DNA of 64,000 bases from Sphingosinicella sp. BN140058 (GCF_004135585.1 NZ_CP035501.1:2303501-2367500), one strand, 5' to 3'. Shown: positions 46,190-54,713, numbered from the stretch's first letter. Notes: generated by a model from the letters alone, not told the origin. Numbers and translations: made by a program.

Positions 46190-46504
46190 AAGTCGGGCGG
46201 GGCTCCGCTCTACTCTCTCTCAAAGAGTCCTTTAAAAGAGAGTCTGATGAAGGTTGTTGGTCGGCGGATGCTGGGGTTTATTCGCTCCACCCGATTTTGC
46301 AAACAGCTTGACTCCGGCGCGCCCGCAGAAGCCTGCGGATTCGCACGAACCATCCCCACTATCCACAATGCGATCTCCGATTTTATCCAATCTGTGCGAC
46401 TCTGTGGATCAAATCCGGATTGCGGGCGCGAATCCTATGCTTGCAACCGTCCCGAGGGTTCCGCTAGCGATTTCAACACGCTTATCCACAGGGGTGATTT
46501 CGAC
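46190..46504. other. Probable chromosomal replication origin (oriC)
   Basis: A 315-bp non-coding gap between hemE (minus) and the DUF299 gene ppsR (plus), the oriC location in Caulobacter and Rickettsia. One perfect DnaA box TTATCCACA (46482-46490) and near boxes CTATCCACA (46359-46367), TGATCCACA on the minus strand (46403-46411) and TTATCCAAT (46383-46391) lie within 132 bp. An AT-rich CTCTCTC..TTTAAAAGAGAG segment (46213-46243) could be the unwinding element. Genes diverge on either side and parS sites lie 6-9 kb away. The call is strong but DnaA binding is not shown by sequence alone. Confidence 0.82.
46482..46490. promoter_or_regulatory. Perfect DnaA box ahead of ppsR
   Basis: TTATCCACA in the plus orientation. 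Its last A is also the first base of the AGGGG ribosome-site-like sequence of ppsR, 14 nt before that gene's GTG, so DnaA binding could affect ppsR expression. That effect is inference. Confidence 0.8.
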
Positions 46505-47335
46505 GTGACGCTTCACCTGCACCTGCTGTCGGATTCCACGGGCGAAACGCTCGAGCTCATCGCCAAAGCGTGCCTGGCGCAGTTCGACGAGGTCGATGTG
46601 GTGCGGCATCTCTGGCCGATGGTGCGCTCTGAAGGGCATCTCGACCGTGTGCTCGACGACATCGAACGCCGGCCCGGCCTCGTTTTGTACACGCTGGTCA
46701 ACAGCAACATCCGCCGCGAGCTCGAGCAGAAGACACGCCGCCGCGGCATCCACACCGTTTCCGCACTCGATCCGGTGGTCGACGCCCTCTCCGCCGTGCT
46801 CAACCAGCAGGCAAAGGCCCGGCCGGGCCGCCAACATGCACTCGATGCCGCCTATTTCGCGCGCGTCGACGCGATCCAGTTCAGCATCGCCCACGACGAC
46901 GGCATCGGGTGGGAAAATTGGGAGGAGGCGGACATCGTTCTCGCCGGCGTGTCACGCACGTCCAAGACCCCGACGTCGATCTATCTCGCCAATCGCGGCT
47001 ACAAGGTCGCCAACATCCCCCTCGTCCCGGAATCACCGCCGCCGGCGAGTTTGTTCTCGCTCAAGCATCCGCTGGTGGTCGGACTCACCACCAACCCGGA
47101 CCGGCTGATCCAGATCCGCCGCAACCGGCTGCTCTCGCTCAACCAGGCACCCGAGACGGATTATGTCGACACCGATGCGGTCGCTGCCGAACTTGCTTTC
47201 TCGCGCCGGATCTTCGCCGACAATGGCTGGCCGGTGATCGACGTCACCAGGCGGTCGATCGAGGAAACGGCTTACGCGATCGTCAAATTGTGCAACGAGC
47301 GGATCGACGCCGCGGCGGAAGCGGGCGCGAGATGA
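46505..47335 (+). CDS. ppsR: PEP synthase/PPDK regulatory protein (DUF299)
   Basis: A 276-aa bifunctional kinase/phosphorylase-type protein that switches pyruvate, phosphate dikinase or PEP synthase off by ADP-dependent phosphorylation and back on. LHLLSDSTGET begins it and the nucleotide-binding GVSRTSKTPTS is at 148-158, followed by IYLANRGYKVANIPL. The GTG 46505 fits the family start and has AGGGG upstream; the longer frame back to 46247 crosses oriC and is not coding. This gene (RP001 in Rickettsia) marks the origin. The Maf gene overlaps its stop. Confidence 0.95.
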   Translation: MTLHLHLLSDSTGETLELIAKACLAQFDEVDVVRHLWPMVRSEGHLDRVLDDIERRPGLVLYTLVNSNIRRELEQKTRRRGIHTVSALDPVVDALSAVLNQQAKARPGRQHALDAAYFARVDAIQFSIAHDDGIGWENWEEADIVLAGVSRTSKTPTSIYLANRGYKVANIPLVPESPPPASLFSLKHPLVVGLTTNPDRLIQIRRNRLLSLNQAPETDYVDTDAVAAELAFSRRIFADNGWPVIDVTRRSIEETAYAIVKLCNERIDAAAEAGAR

Positions 47336-47925
47336 GATTGCTCCTCGCCTCGAAGAGCAATGCGCGCCGTTCGATGCTCGAAGCCGCCGGCATCTCGTTC
47401 GAAGCCGTCGATGCGGAGGTCGACGAAGCCGCGGCGAAAGCAGGCCTGGAGGGTGCCGGCTTCGATCCCCGCGGCATCGCCGAAGAGCTGGCCCAGCTGA
47501 AGGCACTCTCGGTCGACTTCGGTGACGGCGATCTCGTCCTCGGGTCCGACCAGACCCTCGAGGCCGCGGACGGAACGATGCTCAGCAAACCGGCCTCGCG
47601 CGGAGACGCCCTCGCGCAACTCCGTTTCCTGTCCGGGGCCACGCACCGGCTTCATTCCGCGGCGGTCGTTGCCGAGGCCGGGGAAGCGGTCTGGTGGCAT
47701 TGCGAAACCGTCGAGATGACGGTGCGGCCCTTGAGCGACGCCTTCCTCGAACGATATCTGGACGTCGAATATGAGGCGATACGCTGGAGCGTCGGCGGCT
47801 ACCGGATCGAGGATATGGGTGTACAATTGTTCGAACGCATTCAGGGCAGCCACTTCGCCATCCTCGGCATGCCGCTTCTGCCCCTTCTCTCCTACCTGCG
47901 CGAGCGTGGACTGATCGCAAGCTGA
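47332..47925 (+). CDS. maf: Maf family nucleotide pyrophosphatase
   Basis: A 197-aa house-cleaning NTP pyrophosphatase. The start LLLASKSNARRSMLEAAGISF, the catalytic LVLGSDQTLE and the LSKP...A segment identify the Maf family, which hydrolyses non-canonical or regular NTPs (dTTP/UTP in the YhdE group, m7GTP in YceF). Which group applies is uncertain. It overlaps ppsR by 4 nt and aroE by one base. Confidence 0.9.
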   Translation: MRLLLASKSNARRSMLEAAGISFEAVDAEVDEAAAKAGLEGAGFDPRGIAEELAQLKALSVDFGDGDLVLGSDQTLEAADGTMLSKPASRGDALAQLRFLSGATHRLHSAAVVAEAGEAVWWHCETVEMTVRPLSDAFLERYLDVEYEAIRWSVGGYRIEDMGVQLFERIQGSHFAILGMPLLPLLSYLRERGLIAS

Positions 47926-48746
47926 TGACCATTCCCTATGCGGAGGTGATCGGGGATCCGATCGCCCATTCCAAATCGCCGCTCATCCACAATTTTTGGC
48001 TGCAAAAGCTTGGGCTCGCGGGGGAATATCGGCGCACGCACGTCCCGGCCGACCAGCTGTCGTACTATCTCGGACGCCGTCGGGAGGACGAAGGCTGGCG
48101 CGGCTGCAACGTCACCATACCCCACAAGATTTCGATCATGCAGCACCTCGACGCGATCGACGCGGCCGAAGTCGGTGCGGTCAACTGCATCATACCCGGC
48201 GCAAGCGGGTTGCGCGGCCTCAACACCGACGTGCTCGGCCTCGCCGAGGCGCTCTCCCGGTGCGTCGCGCGGGGTCCCGTCCTGCTCCTCGGGACCGGTG
48301 GCGCTGCGCGCGCCGCCGTGGCCTGGGTCAAGAGCGAGAGATACGCGGATCTCCGTTTGGTCGCGCGTGACCGGCGCAAGGCCGAGGAGCTGCTCGCGGA
48401 GTTTGGCTGCCAGGGCGAGATCTACGATTATTCCTCGGCGGCGGATGCGATGCAGGGGGCGATAGGTATCCTTAACGCTACGCCGATGGGGATGAACGGT
48501 TTCGCCTCGATGCCGGAAGACGTGCTCAACGCCCTGCCCCGGCTGCGTGCCGGCAGCTTCGTGCTCGACATGGTCTATGCGCCGATTGAGACGCCTCTTC
48601 TCCGTCGCGCAACGGATCTCGGCTTCTCGGCAGTCGATGGCCTGGCGATGCTGATCGGCCAGGCGCGATCCGCCTTTCGCCTCTTCTTCGGCGAAACTCC
48701 TCCCGAAGAGGGCGATACGGAGCTTCGTGCGATTCTGACGTCATGA
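47925..48746 (+). CDS. aroE: Shikimate dehydrogenase
   Basis: A 273-aa enzyme reducing 3-dehydroshikimate to shikimate with NADPH in aromatic amino-acid synthesis. The substrate site SKSPLIHNFWL is near residue 18, GCNVTIPHK carries the catalytic Lys about 69, followed by LNTDVLG, the nucleotide site LLLGTGGAARAAV and DMVYAPIETPLL. It overlaps maf and coaE at both ends, in the ppsR-maf-aroE-coaE operon. Confidence 0.94.
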   Translation: MTIPYAEVIGDPIAHSKSPLIHNFWLQKLGLAGEYRRTHVPADQLSYYLGRRREDEGWRGCNVTIPHKISIMQHLDAIDAAEVGAVNCIIPGASGLRGLNTDVLGLAEALSRCVARGPVLLLGTGGAARAAVAWVKSERYADLRLVARDRRKAEELLAEFGCQGEIYDYSSAADAMQGAIGILNATPMGMNGFASMPEDVLNALPRLRAGSFVLDMVYAPIETPLLRRATDLGFSAVDGLAMLIGQARSAFRLFFGETPPEEGDTELRAILTS

Positions 48747-49336
48747 TGGTGGTCGGCCTCACCGGCTCGATCGGCATGGGCAAATCGACAGTGTCGAAGA
48801 TGTTCGCCGACGAAGGCATCCCGGTGTTCGACGCCGATGCGGAGGTCCATCGGCTGCAGGGACGCGAGGGCGCCCTCGTCGAAGCGATCGAGGCGTCGTT
48901 TCCGGGCACCACCGGACAGGCCGGAGTCGATCGTGGCGCATTGGCCGAGCGGGTCCTCGCTGCACCGGAAGCGTTGCGGCAGCTCGAAGCGCTGATTCAC
49001 CCCGCGGTCGCACGCGCCCGGGAGGCGTTTCTGGCGAAGCATGCCGCCGATCCGATCGTCCTGCTCGACATCCCGCTCCTGTTCGAGAAGGAGGGCTGGC
49101 GCGCCGTCGCCAAGATCCTCGTCGTCTCCGCTCCTGCCGATGTCCAGCGCAGCCGAGTGCTCGCGAGGCCCGGCATGACCGCTGAAAAGTTCGCGCAGAT
49201 CCTGCGCCAGCAGCTGCCCGATGCCGAAAAGCGCGCGCGGGCGGATTTCGTCATCGATACAGCAGGTTCGCTGGATCGGACGCGAGACTCGGTTCGGCGC
49301 ATCGCCGCTTGTCTCCGCGCCGAGGCAACCGCATAA
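48743..49336 (+). CDS. coaE: Dephospho-CoA kinase
   Basis: A 197-aa kinase for the last step of coenzyme A synthesis. The Walker A motif GSIGMGKST (about 8-16) starts it, then FDADAEVHRL and LDIPLLFE. Length is normal. ATG 48743 overlaps the aroE stop by 4 nt. dnaQ begins 9 nt after its stop. Confidence 0.94.
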   Translation: MMVVGLTGSIGMGKSTVSKMFADEGIPVFDADAEVHRLQGREGALVEAIEASFPGTTGQAGVDRGALAERVLAAPEALRQLEALIHPAVARAREAFLAKHAADPIVLLDIPLLFEKEGWRAVAKILVVSAPADVQRSRVLARPGMTAEKFAQILRQQLPDAEKRARADFVIDTAGSLDRTRDSVRRIAACLRAEATA

Positions 49337-49344
49337 GCCCGAAC

Positions 49345-50058
49345 ATGCGTGAAATCGTCTTCGACACCGAAACCACCGGCCTCAATCCGCTTACCGGGGA
49401 TCGCATGGTCGAGATCGGCTGTGTCGAGCTCATCAACAAGGTCGAAACCGGCCGCACCTATCATGCCTATTTCAATCCACAGCGATCGATGCCGGCGGGC
49501 GCCGAGGCGGTGCATGGGCTTTCAGAGGCCTTTCTGTCCGACAAGCCGTGCTTCCACGAGCTGGTCGACGAACTGATCGACTTTCTGGGCGATTGCCCGC
49601 TGGTCGCGCACAACGCCAGTTTCGACTTCGGCTTTCTCAATCACGAGCTCAACACCTGCGGCCGGCCGCTTGTCTGCATGACCCGCATGGTCGACACGCT
49701 GGTGCTGGCGCGCGCCAAGCATCCGGGCGCGAAGCACAGTCTCGATGCGCTTTGTACGCGCTACGGCGTCGATCGAAGTCTGCGGATCAAGCATGGTGCG
49801 CTCATCGACGCCCAGCTGCTCGCACAATGTTACGTCGAACTGACCGGTGGCCGCCAGATCGGCTTCTCGCTCGCCGACACGATCATCGTCGAGCAAAAGG
49901 AATCGCAACCGGCCGAGGCACTTGTCGCGGAGCGGATCGTTGTCGAAGTGCGGCCGCCCCGGCCTCATGCCCCCACCGAGGAAGAGCTTGCAGCACATTC
50001 CGCATTTCTGGCCACCATCTCCGATCCGATCTGGGCTCGGCTGGACGGCCGCGGTTGA
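49345..50058 (+). CDS. dnaQ: DNA polymerase III epsilon subunit (proofreading exonuclease)
   Basis: A 237-aa DEDDh 3'-5' exonuclease. FDTETTGL (about 5-12) supplies the first Asp and Glu, HNASFDFGFLN (about 84-94) the third, and the HSLDALC...HGALIDAQLLAQCY block the last His and Asp. A clamp-binding motif and a short C-terminal tail follow. The ATG 49345 gives the expected start MREIVFD. It follows coaE, as in other alphaproteobacteria. Confidence 0.93.
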   Translation: MREIVFDTETTGLNPLTGDRMVEIGCVELINKVETGRTYHAYFNPQRSMPAGAEAVHGLSEAFLSDKPCFHELVDELIDFLGDCPLVAHNASFDFGFLNHELNTCGRPLVCMTRMVDTLVLARAKHPGAKHSLDALCTRYGVDRSLRIKHGALIDAQLLAQCYVELTGGRQIGFSLADTIIVEQKESQPAEALVAERIVVEVRPPRPHAPTEEELAAHSAFLATISDPIWARLDGRG

Positions 50059-50112
50059 CGCCAGCCGGGCACGAGGCCTAATCCGCCGCCAAATCCTCTG
50101 GTGGAGTGAAGA

Positions 50113-50691
50113 ATGGACATTCGGGTCTCGGGCCATCAGGTCGACACAGGCGAGGCGCTTCGGAGCCGCGTCGAAGAGCGCCTCAACGCGATTGCCGACA
50201 AATATTTCTCCCGCGCCATTTCGGCGCAGGTGACGTTCGGCAAGGGGCCGCACGATCACGGCTTCACCTGCGAAATCGTCGCCTACGTCCCCGCCGGCGT
50301 GGTTCTGAAGGCGAGCGATCGGGCAGCCGATGCGAATCCCGCCTTCGATGCGGCGGCCGACAAGATCGAAAAGCAGCTCAGGCGTTACACGCGGCGCCTC
50401 AAGGACCGCCAGGCACCGAGCCCGGCGCAGGCGCTCGACGATCTTGCTAATGCCGAATATCGGGTCTTCTCCAATGCCGACGGTGAGGACGAGGATATCG
50501 GCGAACATCCGCCGATCGTCGCTGAGACGCGGGTCGACATTCCCGATGCCAGCGTGTCCGACGCGGTGATGATGCTCGATCTGCGCAACACCAATGCGCT
50601 GATGTTTCGCAACAGCGGCACCGGCAGCTTCAACATGGTCTACCGCCGTGAGGACGGAACCATCGGTTGGGTGGAGCCGAAAGCGCAATGA
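50113..50691 (+). CDS. hpf: Ribosome hibernation factor HPF (long form)
   Basis: A 192-aa long HPF. The N-terminal ribosome-binding domain (about 1-100; MDIRVSGHQVDTGEALR) is joined by a linker (about 105-135) to a C-terminal dimerisation domain (about 136-190; VSDAVMMLDLRNTNALMFRN). It joins two 70S ribosomes into inactive 100S particles in stationary phase. Ribosome site GTGGAGTGAAG. It precedes ptsN, a frequent neighbour of hpf, where rpoN is often found upstream. Confidence 0.93.
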   Translation: MDIRVSGHQVDTGEALRSRVEERLNAIADKYFSRAISAQVTFGKGPHDHGFTCEIVAYVPAGVVLKASDRAADANPAFDAAADKIEKQLRRYTRRLKDRQAPSPAQALDDLANAEYRVFSNADGEDEDIGEHPPIVAETRVDIPDASVSDAVMMLDLRNTNALMFRNSGTGSFNMVYRREDGTIGWVEPKAQ

Positions 50692-50736
50692 GTCGAATGG
50701 CGTGCACACGCCTTTGCGACCTTATCTGACACGGGG

Positions 50737-50756
50737 GCTGGGGAGAGTCCCCCAGC
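50737..50756 (+). terminator. Hairpin in the hpf-ptsN gap
   Basis: GCTGGGG (50737-50743) pairs with CCCCAGC (50750-50756) around a 6-nt loop. It ends 13 nt before the ptsN ATG, which lacks a clear ribosome site, so it could reduce or shape ptsN translation, or be a weak terminator. No T tract follows. Confidence 0.35.
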
Positions 50757-50769
50757 AACCGGTGCCCTG

Positions 50770-51237
50770 ATGAGCGACCTGTCTCACATGCTGACGGTGG
50801 ACGGCATCGATGCCGCCCTGACCGTCGCCAACAAGAAGGCCCTGTTTCAGCAGCTCGGCACGTCGGCCAGCCGACTGACCGGGATCTCGGCGCGTGACAT
50901 CGTCAGCGCACTCAGCGAACGCGAGAAGCTGGGTTCGACAGGTTTCGGAAACGGCATCGCCATTCCGCATGGCAAAATCGGAGGGCTGGAGCGGGTCTTC
51001 GGCTTTTTCGCGCGGCTGACCGCGCCGATCGATTTCCAATCGGTCGACAATCTGCCCGTTGACCTCGTGTTCCTGATCCTCTCTCCCCCCGATTCCGGCG
51101 CCGATCATCTGAAGGCGCTCGCCAGCGTCAGTCGAACCCTCCGGGACCGGGCCACGCTGGCAAAGCTGCGCGGTGCACGCTCCCGCGATGCTCTGTTCGC
51201 CTTGCTCGCAGGGGTCGAGAGCCTCCATGCCGCCTGA
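50770..51237 (+). CDS. ptsN: PTS IIA-Ntr protein PtsN
   Basis: A 155-aa EIIA-like protein of the nitrogen phosphotransferase system. The phosphorylated histidine lies in GIAIPHGKI (about 63), preceded by a REKLGSTGFGN block and followed by VFLILSPPDSGADHLKAL. It regulates potassium, phosphate or nitrogen responses by phosphorylation state. The PaaI-type gene overlaps its 3' end by 11 nt. Confidence 0.92.
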   Translation: MSDLSHMLTVDGIDAALTVANKKALFQQLGTSASRLTGISARDIVSALSEREKLGSTGFGNGIAIPHGKIGGLERVFGFFARLTAPIDFQSVDNLPVDLVFLILSPPDSGADHLKALASVSRTLRDRATLAKLRGARSRDALFALLAGVESLHAA

Positions 51238-51715
51238 GCCGGGCGCCGGCGCGCCGGCGTTTGCCGGTGCGGAGGCACATTACCGGGCGCTTGAATCTCT
51301 GTATCGCCACGCCCCGATCAACCGTTTCTTCGAGTCCGAGCTGGAGATCATCGAAGAAGGTTTCGCACGCATCCGCTTCGACGTGCGCGAGGAGGTCTTC
51401 CACGCAGCCGGCGCCGCGCACGGCACCACCTACTTCAAGATGCTGGATGATGCGGCCTTCTATGCCTGCAACAGCCTCGTCACCGATCGCTTCCTGCTGA
51501 CCACCGCCTTCAACCTCCTCTTCACCCGTCCGCTGCGCGCAGGCCCGATCATCGCCGAAGGACGATGGGCAAGCGGTCGCCGGCGGGTGATGGTCGGGGA
51601 AGGCCGTCTGATCGACGCCGACGGCGAGGAGGCGGCGCGGGGCACCGGCACCTTCATGCGATCCCATATCCCTTTGTCCACCCTGCCCGGCTACGTAATG
51701 CCCAGGGCGCAATGA
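51227..51715 (+). CDS. PaaI-type thioesterase (hotdog fold)
   Basis: A 162-aa hotdog-fold protein. HAAGAAHGTTYFKMLDDAAFYACNSL contains the conserved Gly and Asp/Asn positions of the PaaI/YigI thioesterases, and LTTAFNLLFTRPLRAGPI follows. It would hydrolyse acyl-CoA esters; substrate unknown. The ATG 51227 lies inside the ptsN end (11-nt overlap) and the DUF1491 ATG overlaps its stop by 4 nt. Confidence 0.85.
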   Translation: MPPEPGAGAPAFAGAEAHYRALESLYRHAPINRFFESELEIIEEGFARIRFDVREEVFHAAGAAHGTTYFKMLDDAAFYACNSLVTDRFLLTTAFNLLFTRPLRAGPIIAEGRWASGRRRVMVGEGRLIDADGEEAARGTGTFMRSHIPLSTLPGYVMPRAQ

Positions 51716-52053
51716 CCCCCCGGGTCGCGTCCAGTGTCCTGGTCGGTGCCCTGATCCGCATGGCAGAGGCGGACGGCGGCTTCGGCGCGGTGCTTCGCAA
51801 GGGGGATGGCATTTCCGGCGCGGTGCTGGTCCTGCTGACCGAACGCGGGGCGATACCGCGGCTGCTGGAACGAATCCTGCAGCCCGATGGGGGCTACGCC
51901 TGGCATTCTCCTGTACCGGCAGGTTTCGAGAATGTTGATGAGGTTGCTCGGTTCGTCGAACGCCGGGGTCGGTTCGACCCGGATTTGTGGGTTCTGGAAC
52001 TGGATATCGCGTCTGCCGAACGGTTCGCCGCCGATATGAACGCTTTCGGTTGA
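51712..52053 (+). CDS. DUF1491 family protein
   Basis: A 113-aa protein of the alphaproteobacterial DUF1491 family: SSVLVGALIRMAEADGGFGAVLRKGD, SGAVLVLLTERG and DLWVLELDIASAERF are typical. Function is unknown. It overlaps the thioesterase gene by 4 nt. The following 174 nt to the SleB-like gene holds no clear feature apart from that gene's leader. Confidence 0.85.
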   Translation: MTPRVASSVLVGALIRMAEADGGFGAVLRKGDGISGAVLVLLTERGAIPRLLERILQPDGGYAWHSPVPAGFENVDEVARFVERRGRFDPDLWVLELDIASAERFAADMNAFG

Positions 52054-52227
52054 CCGCGGAACGCCCGGTCCTCTAGGCGGCGCACGTTCTTTCGCGAGGA
52101 GCGGGGGTCGGCCAATGCCCGGGGTAGGGAGGGTGCCGATCACGCGAGACGGATGGTAGCCCCTGGGTGCAATGAATTTGCCGCACCCTGCATTTCGGGC
52201 GAGCCAGCCGCAATGATCTGAGATCAG

Positions 52228-52893
52228 ATGAGTCGTTTCGATCGGGCCGTGGGCTTTGCCGCGGCCATGGCTGTTGCCGCTTTTGGTACCCTCTACGCCG
52301 GCCCTTCCCGCGCCTGGGAGTTCGACACGCCGCCGGTGACATCGTCCCAACTTTCTGTCCCGACCTCCCCGCAGCAGGAGATGGGGCCTTCCGGTTCAGA
52401 GCCGAGCAACCTGGGGTCCGAGGCCGCGCCGGACGCCGCGCCCGAACCCTCTCCATCAAGCGAAACTCCCTCCGCAACGCTCAGCCTCGCCGATCTGGTC
52501 AGCGATCACGCGACTTCCCGGACGCTCGACAGCGAGCATGAGTGCCTCGCCAATGCCGTCTATTTCGAGTCCAAGGGCGAGCCGCTTCAAGGACAGCTTA
52601 GTGTCGCGGAAGTGGTGGTGAACCGCACGCGATCCGGTCGCTTCCCGGCGAGCGTGTGCGGCGTCGTCAAGCAGCGCGGCCAATTCTCGTTCGTTCGCGG
52701 CGGCCGTCTGCCGTCCGCGCCACGTGCGTCTGCTGCCTGGCGCAAGGCTGTGGCCATTGCCCACATCGCCCTGGAGGATCTCGCCGACGGCAAGACCCCA
52801 AAGGCGCTCTTCTTCCACGCGAAGCGGGTGAAACCGGCCTGGCGCGGGCTGCATCGGGTGGGATCGGTCGGCAATCACATCTTCTATCGTTGA
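52228..52893 (+). CDS. Cell wall hydrolase (SleB/Hydrolase_2)
   Basis: A 221-aa secreted protein. A signal peptide (about 1-29, ending SRA) and a Pro/Ser-rich segment (about 35-90) precede the SleB-like domain: ECLANAVYFESKGEPLQGQLSVAEVVVNR with the catalytic Glu about 114, VCGVVKQRGQFSFV and GNHIFY. SleB domains cleave peptidoglycan as lytic transglycosylases. It may act in wall remodelling. It stands alone, transcribed like its neighbours. Confidence 0.9.
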   Translation: MSRFDRAVGFAAAMAVAAFGTLYAGPSRAWEFDTPPVTSSQLSVPTSPQQEMGPSGSEPSNLGSEAAPDAAPEPSPSSETPSATLSLADLVSDHATSRTLDSEHECLANAVYFESKGEPLQGQLSVAEVVVNRTRSGRFPASVCGVVKQRGQFSFVRGGRLPSAPRASAAWRKAVAIAHIALEDLADGKTPKALFFHAKRVKPAWRGLHRVGSVGNHIFYR

Positions 52894-52940
52894 TCGTCAG
52901 TCAGACTCGCCTTCGTTCTCGTTTCATTCTATGCCGGGCC

Positions 52941-53444
52941 ATGGCTACGAATCCCCGCCAGGCACCCTGCTTCCAGGAGGCTCCGCTCGTCGCACAGGAT
53001 GTGGCCCGCGGGGTTACACGCCTGTTTTTCAATCAGGACAGCTTCGCTTTGTGTGAAGTGCCACTCCCGAACGGTCGGCGCGCCGACATGATGGCGCTCG
53101 ACGCCGGCGGATTGATCACCATCGTCGAGATCAAGGTATCGCGCGCCGACCTGCTGGGTGATTGCAAGTGGCCGGACTATCTCGATTATTGTGACCGCTT
53201 CTTCTGGGCGGTGCCGGCCAGGTTCGATCTCTCACCGTTCGAAACCGACGACTTCCACCCGCATCTGTGCGGCCTGATCGTTGCGGATCGCTACGACGCA
53301 GCGGTGGTGCGTGAAGCGGCATTGCGCAAGCTCGCGCCGGCACGGCGGAAGTCGGAAACGCTCCGTTTCGCCCGCCGCGCGGCCCGCCGCCTGGTCGGAG
53401 ATCTCGACCCCGCGCTGGCTGGTTTATCGAGTCCGCTCGGCTGA
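52941..53444 (+). CDS. mmcB: MmcB family DNA repair protein
   Basis: A 167-aa protein of the MmcB (DUF7115/DUF1052) family: VARGVTRLFFNQDSFALCEVPLPNGRRADMMALD, ITIVEIKVSRADLLGDCKWPDYLDYCDRFFWAV. The VEIK and D.....D segments resemble a PD-(D/E)XK nuclease core. Caulobacter MmcB is involved in DNA crosslink repair. ATG 52941 lacks a strong ribosome site but gives the family start. Its stop is 10 nt from the convergent ankyrin gene's stop. Confidence 0.88.
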   Translation: MATNPRQAPCFQEAPLVAQDVARGVTRLFFNQDSFALCEVPLPNGRRADMMALDAGGLITIVEIKVSRADLLGDCKWPDYLDYCDRFFWAVPARFDLSPFETDDFHPHLCGLIVADRYDAAVVREAALRKLAPARRKSETLRFARRAARRLVGDLDPALAGLSSPLG

Positions 53445-53454
53445 CGCCCGTCGT

Positions 53455-54051
53455 TCAGAATTTTGGACCGGCGACCGCCTTCGGCTTCTCGATGGGCGCC
53501 TCCAGCAGCTTCAGCACCGGGGCGGCGCGCGCATCCTGTTTGGCGTAATCAAGCGCCGAATAACCGGTGACGCTGTCCGTCTTTTTCGGGTTGGCGCCGC
53601 CGGCGAGCAGCAGGCGTACCATCTGAATGTCGCGACGCTGGACGGCGAGGATCAGCGGGGTCTCGCCGCGCGAATTGGCAAGATCGACGCTCGCGCGGCG
53701 GGCGAGCAGCAGCTGCGCGCCGTCGACCCACCCAAGCTGGGCGGCGATCGCAAGCGCGGTATTCCCCTCGGCATTCTGAAGGTCTGCGCGTGCACCCTTC
53801 TGCAGCAGATAGTTCAGCCAGGCGAGATCGCGGCCGCGCGAGACGATGTGGACCGCCCCGTCGCCGGAGCCCCGTTCCTTGCTGTTGATGACGACGCTGC
53901 CCGGTTGCGAGATCACGCCGTTGAGCTTTTCGACGTCACGGTCCTTGACCGCCTTCAGAAAGGTGTAGCCGTCCGAATAGCTCTGCGCTGTCACCGGCAT
54001 CGCGAACAGAAACGCAACCGCCGCAATCGCGCGGCCCAAAGCCTTGCCCAC
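53455..54051 (-). CDS. Ankyrin repeat protein, probably periplasmic
   Basis: A 198-aa protein with a signal peptide (about 1-22, ending VTAQ) and about four ankyrin repeats (about 60-175): DGAVHIVSRGRDLAWLNYLLQKGA, GNTALAIAAQLGWVDGAQLLLARRA, GETPLILAVQRRDIQMVRLLLAGGA, then a partial repeat. It is probably a periplasmic protein-binding module. Partner unknown. It is divergent from the SCO gene with 62 nt between. Confidence 0.86.
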   Translation of the reverse strand: MGKALGRAIAAVAFLFAMPVTAQSYSDGYTFLKAVKDRDVEKLNGVISQPGSVVINSKERGSGDGAVHIVSRGRDLAWLNYLLQKGARADLQNAEGNTALAIAAQLGWVDGAQLLLARRASVDLANSRGETPLILAVQRRDIQMVRLLLAGGANPKKTDSVTGYSALDYAKQDARAAPVLKLLEAPIEKPKAVAGPKF

Positions 54052-54113
54052 TCGTCTTCCCCGTCACTCTCGACTTGATCGCGGGCCTATACCAAAGCAA
54101 GGCTGGCAGCGCC

Positions 54114-54713
54114 ATGAACGAAACCGCCAAGTCCCGCTTTTTCCTGCTGCTTTCGCTGCTCTTAGGCTTCCTGGTAGCGTCCTGCAGCCAGGGGCCGCAG
54201 CAGGATCCGCCGCTCAAGGGTGCGGCGATCGGCGGACCGTTCACGTTGATCGACCAGAACGGCAAGCAGGTCCGCGATCAGGATTTCGCGGGCAAGTATC
54301 GCATCGTCTATTTCGGATTCGCACACTGCCCCGACGTCTGCCCGACCGACCTTGCCCAGATCGGCCAGGCACTGCGCAGCATGGAGAAGAGCGATCCTGC
54401 CCTTGCCGCGAAGATCCAGCCGATTTTCATCACCGTCGATCCGGAACGGGATACGCCGGCGGTGCTCAAGGACTATGTCGCTGCATTCCACCCGAGGCTG
54501 ATCGGCCTGACCGGGAGCCCCCAGCAGATTGCGGATGCGGCGAAGCGCTACGCGGTCTATTATGCCAAGGAGCCGACTCCCGACGGGAGCTACACGATGA
54601 ACCATGGCCGCATCCTCTTCTTGATGGGCCCGGACGGCGCGCCGATCGCGATGTTGCCGCACGAAAATGGCGCGGAGGCGATCGCCGCCGAACTCAAACG
54701 CTGGGTACGATGA
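54114..54713 (+). CDS. SCO family lipoprotein
   Basis: A 199-aa thioredoxin-fold protein with a lipoprotein signal peptide (hydrophobic 10-22, VASC, Cys24). CPDVCP (Cys72, Cys76) and His164 (MNHGR) form the copper site of SCO proteins, which help assemble the Cu-A centre of cytochrome c oxidase, or act in redox control. No cytochrome oxidase genes are nearby. The YcgN-like ATG overlaps its stop by 4 nt. Confidence 0.92.
   Translation: MNETAKSRFFLLLSLLLGFLVASCSQGPQQDPPLKGAAIGGPFTLIDQNGKQVRDQDFAGKYRIVYFGFAHCPDVCPTDLAQIGQALRSMEKSDPALAAKIQPIFITVDPERDTPAVLKDYVAAFHPRLIGLTGSPQQIADAAKRYAVYYAKEPTPDGSYTMNHGRILFLMGPDGAPIAMLPHENGAEAIAAELKRWVR

Noticed and set aside
46247..46504. Upstream in-frame extension of ppsR across the origin gap
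   Set aside because: The extension holds DnaA boxes, has no family similarity, and the GTG at 46505 gives the normal DUF299 start.
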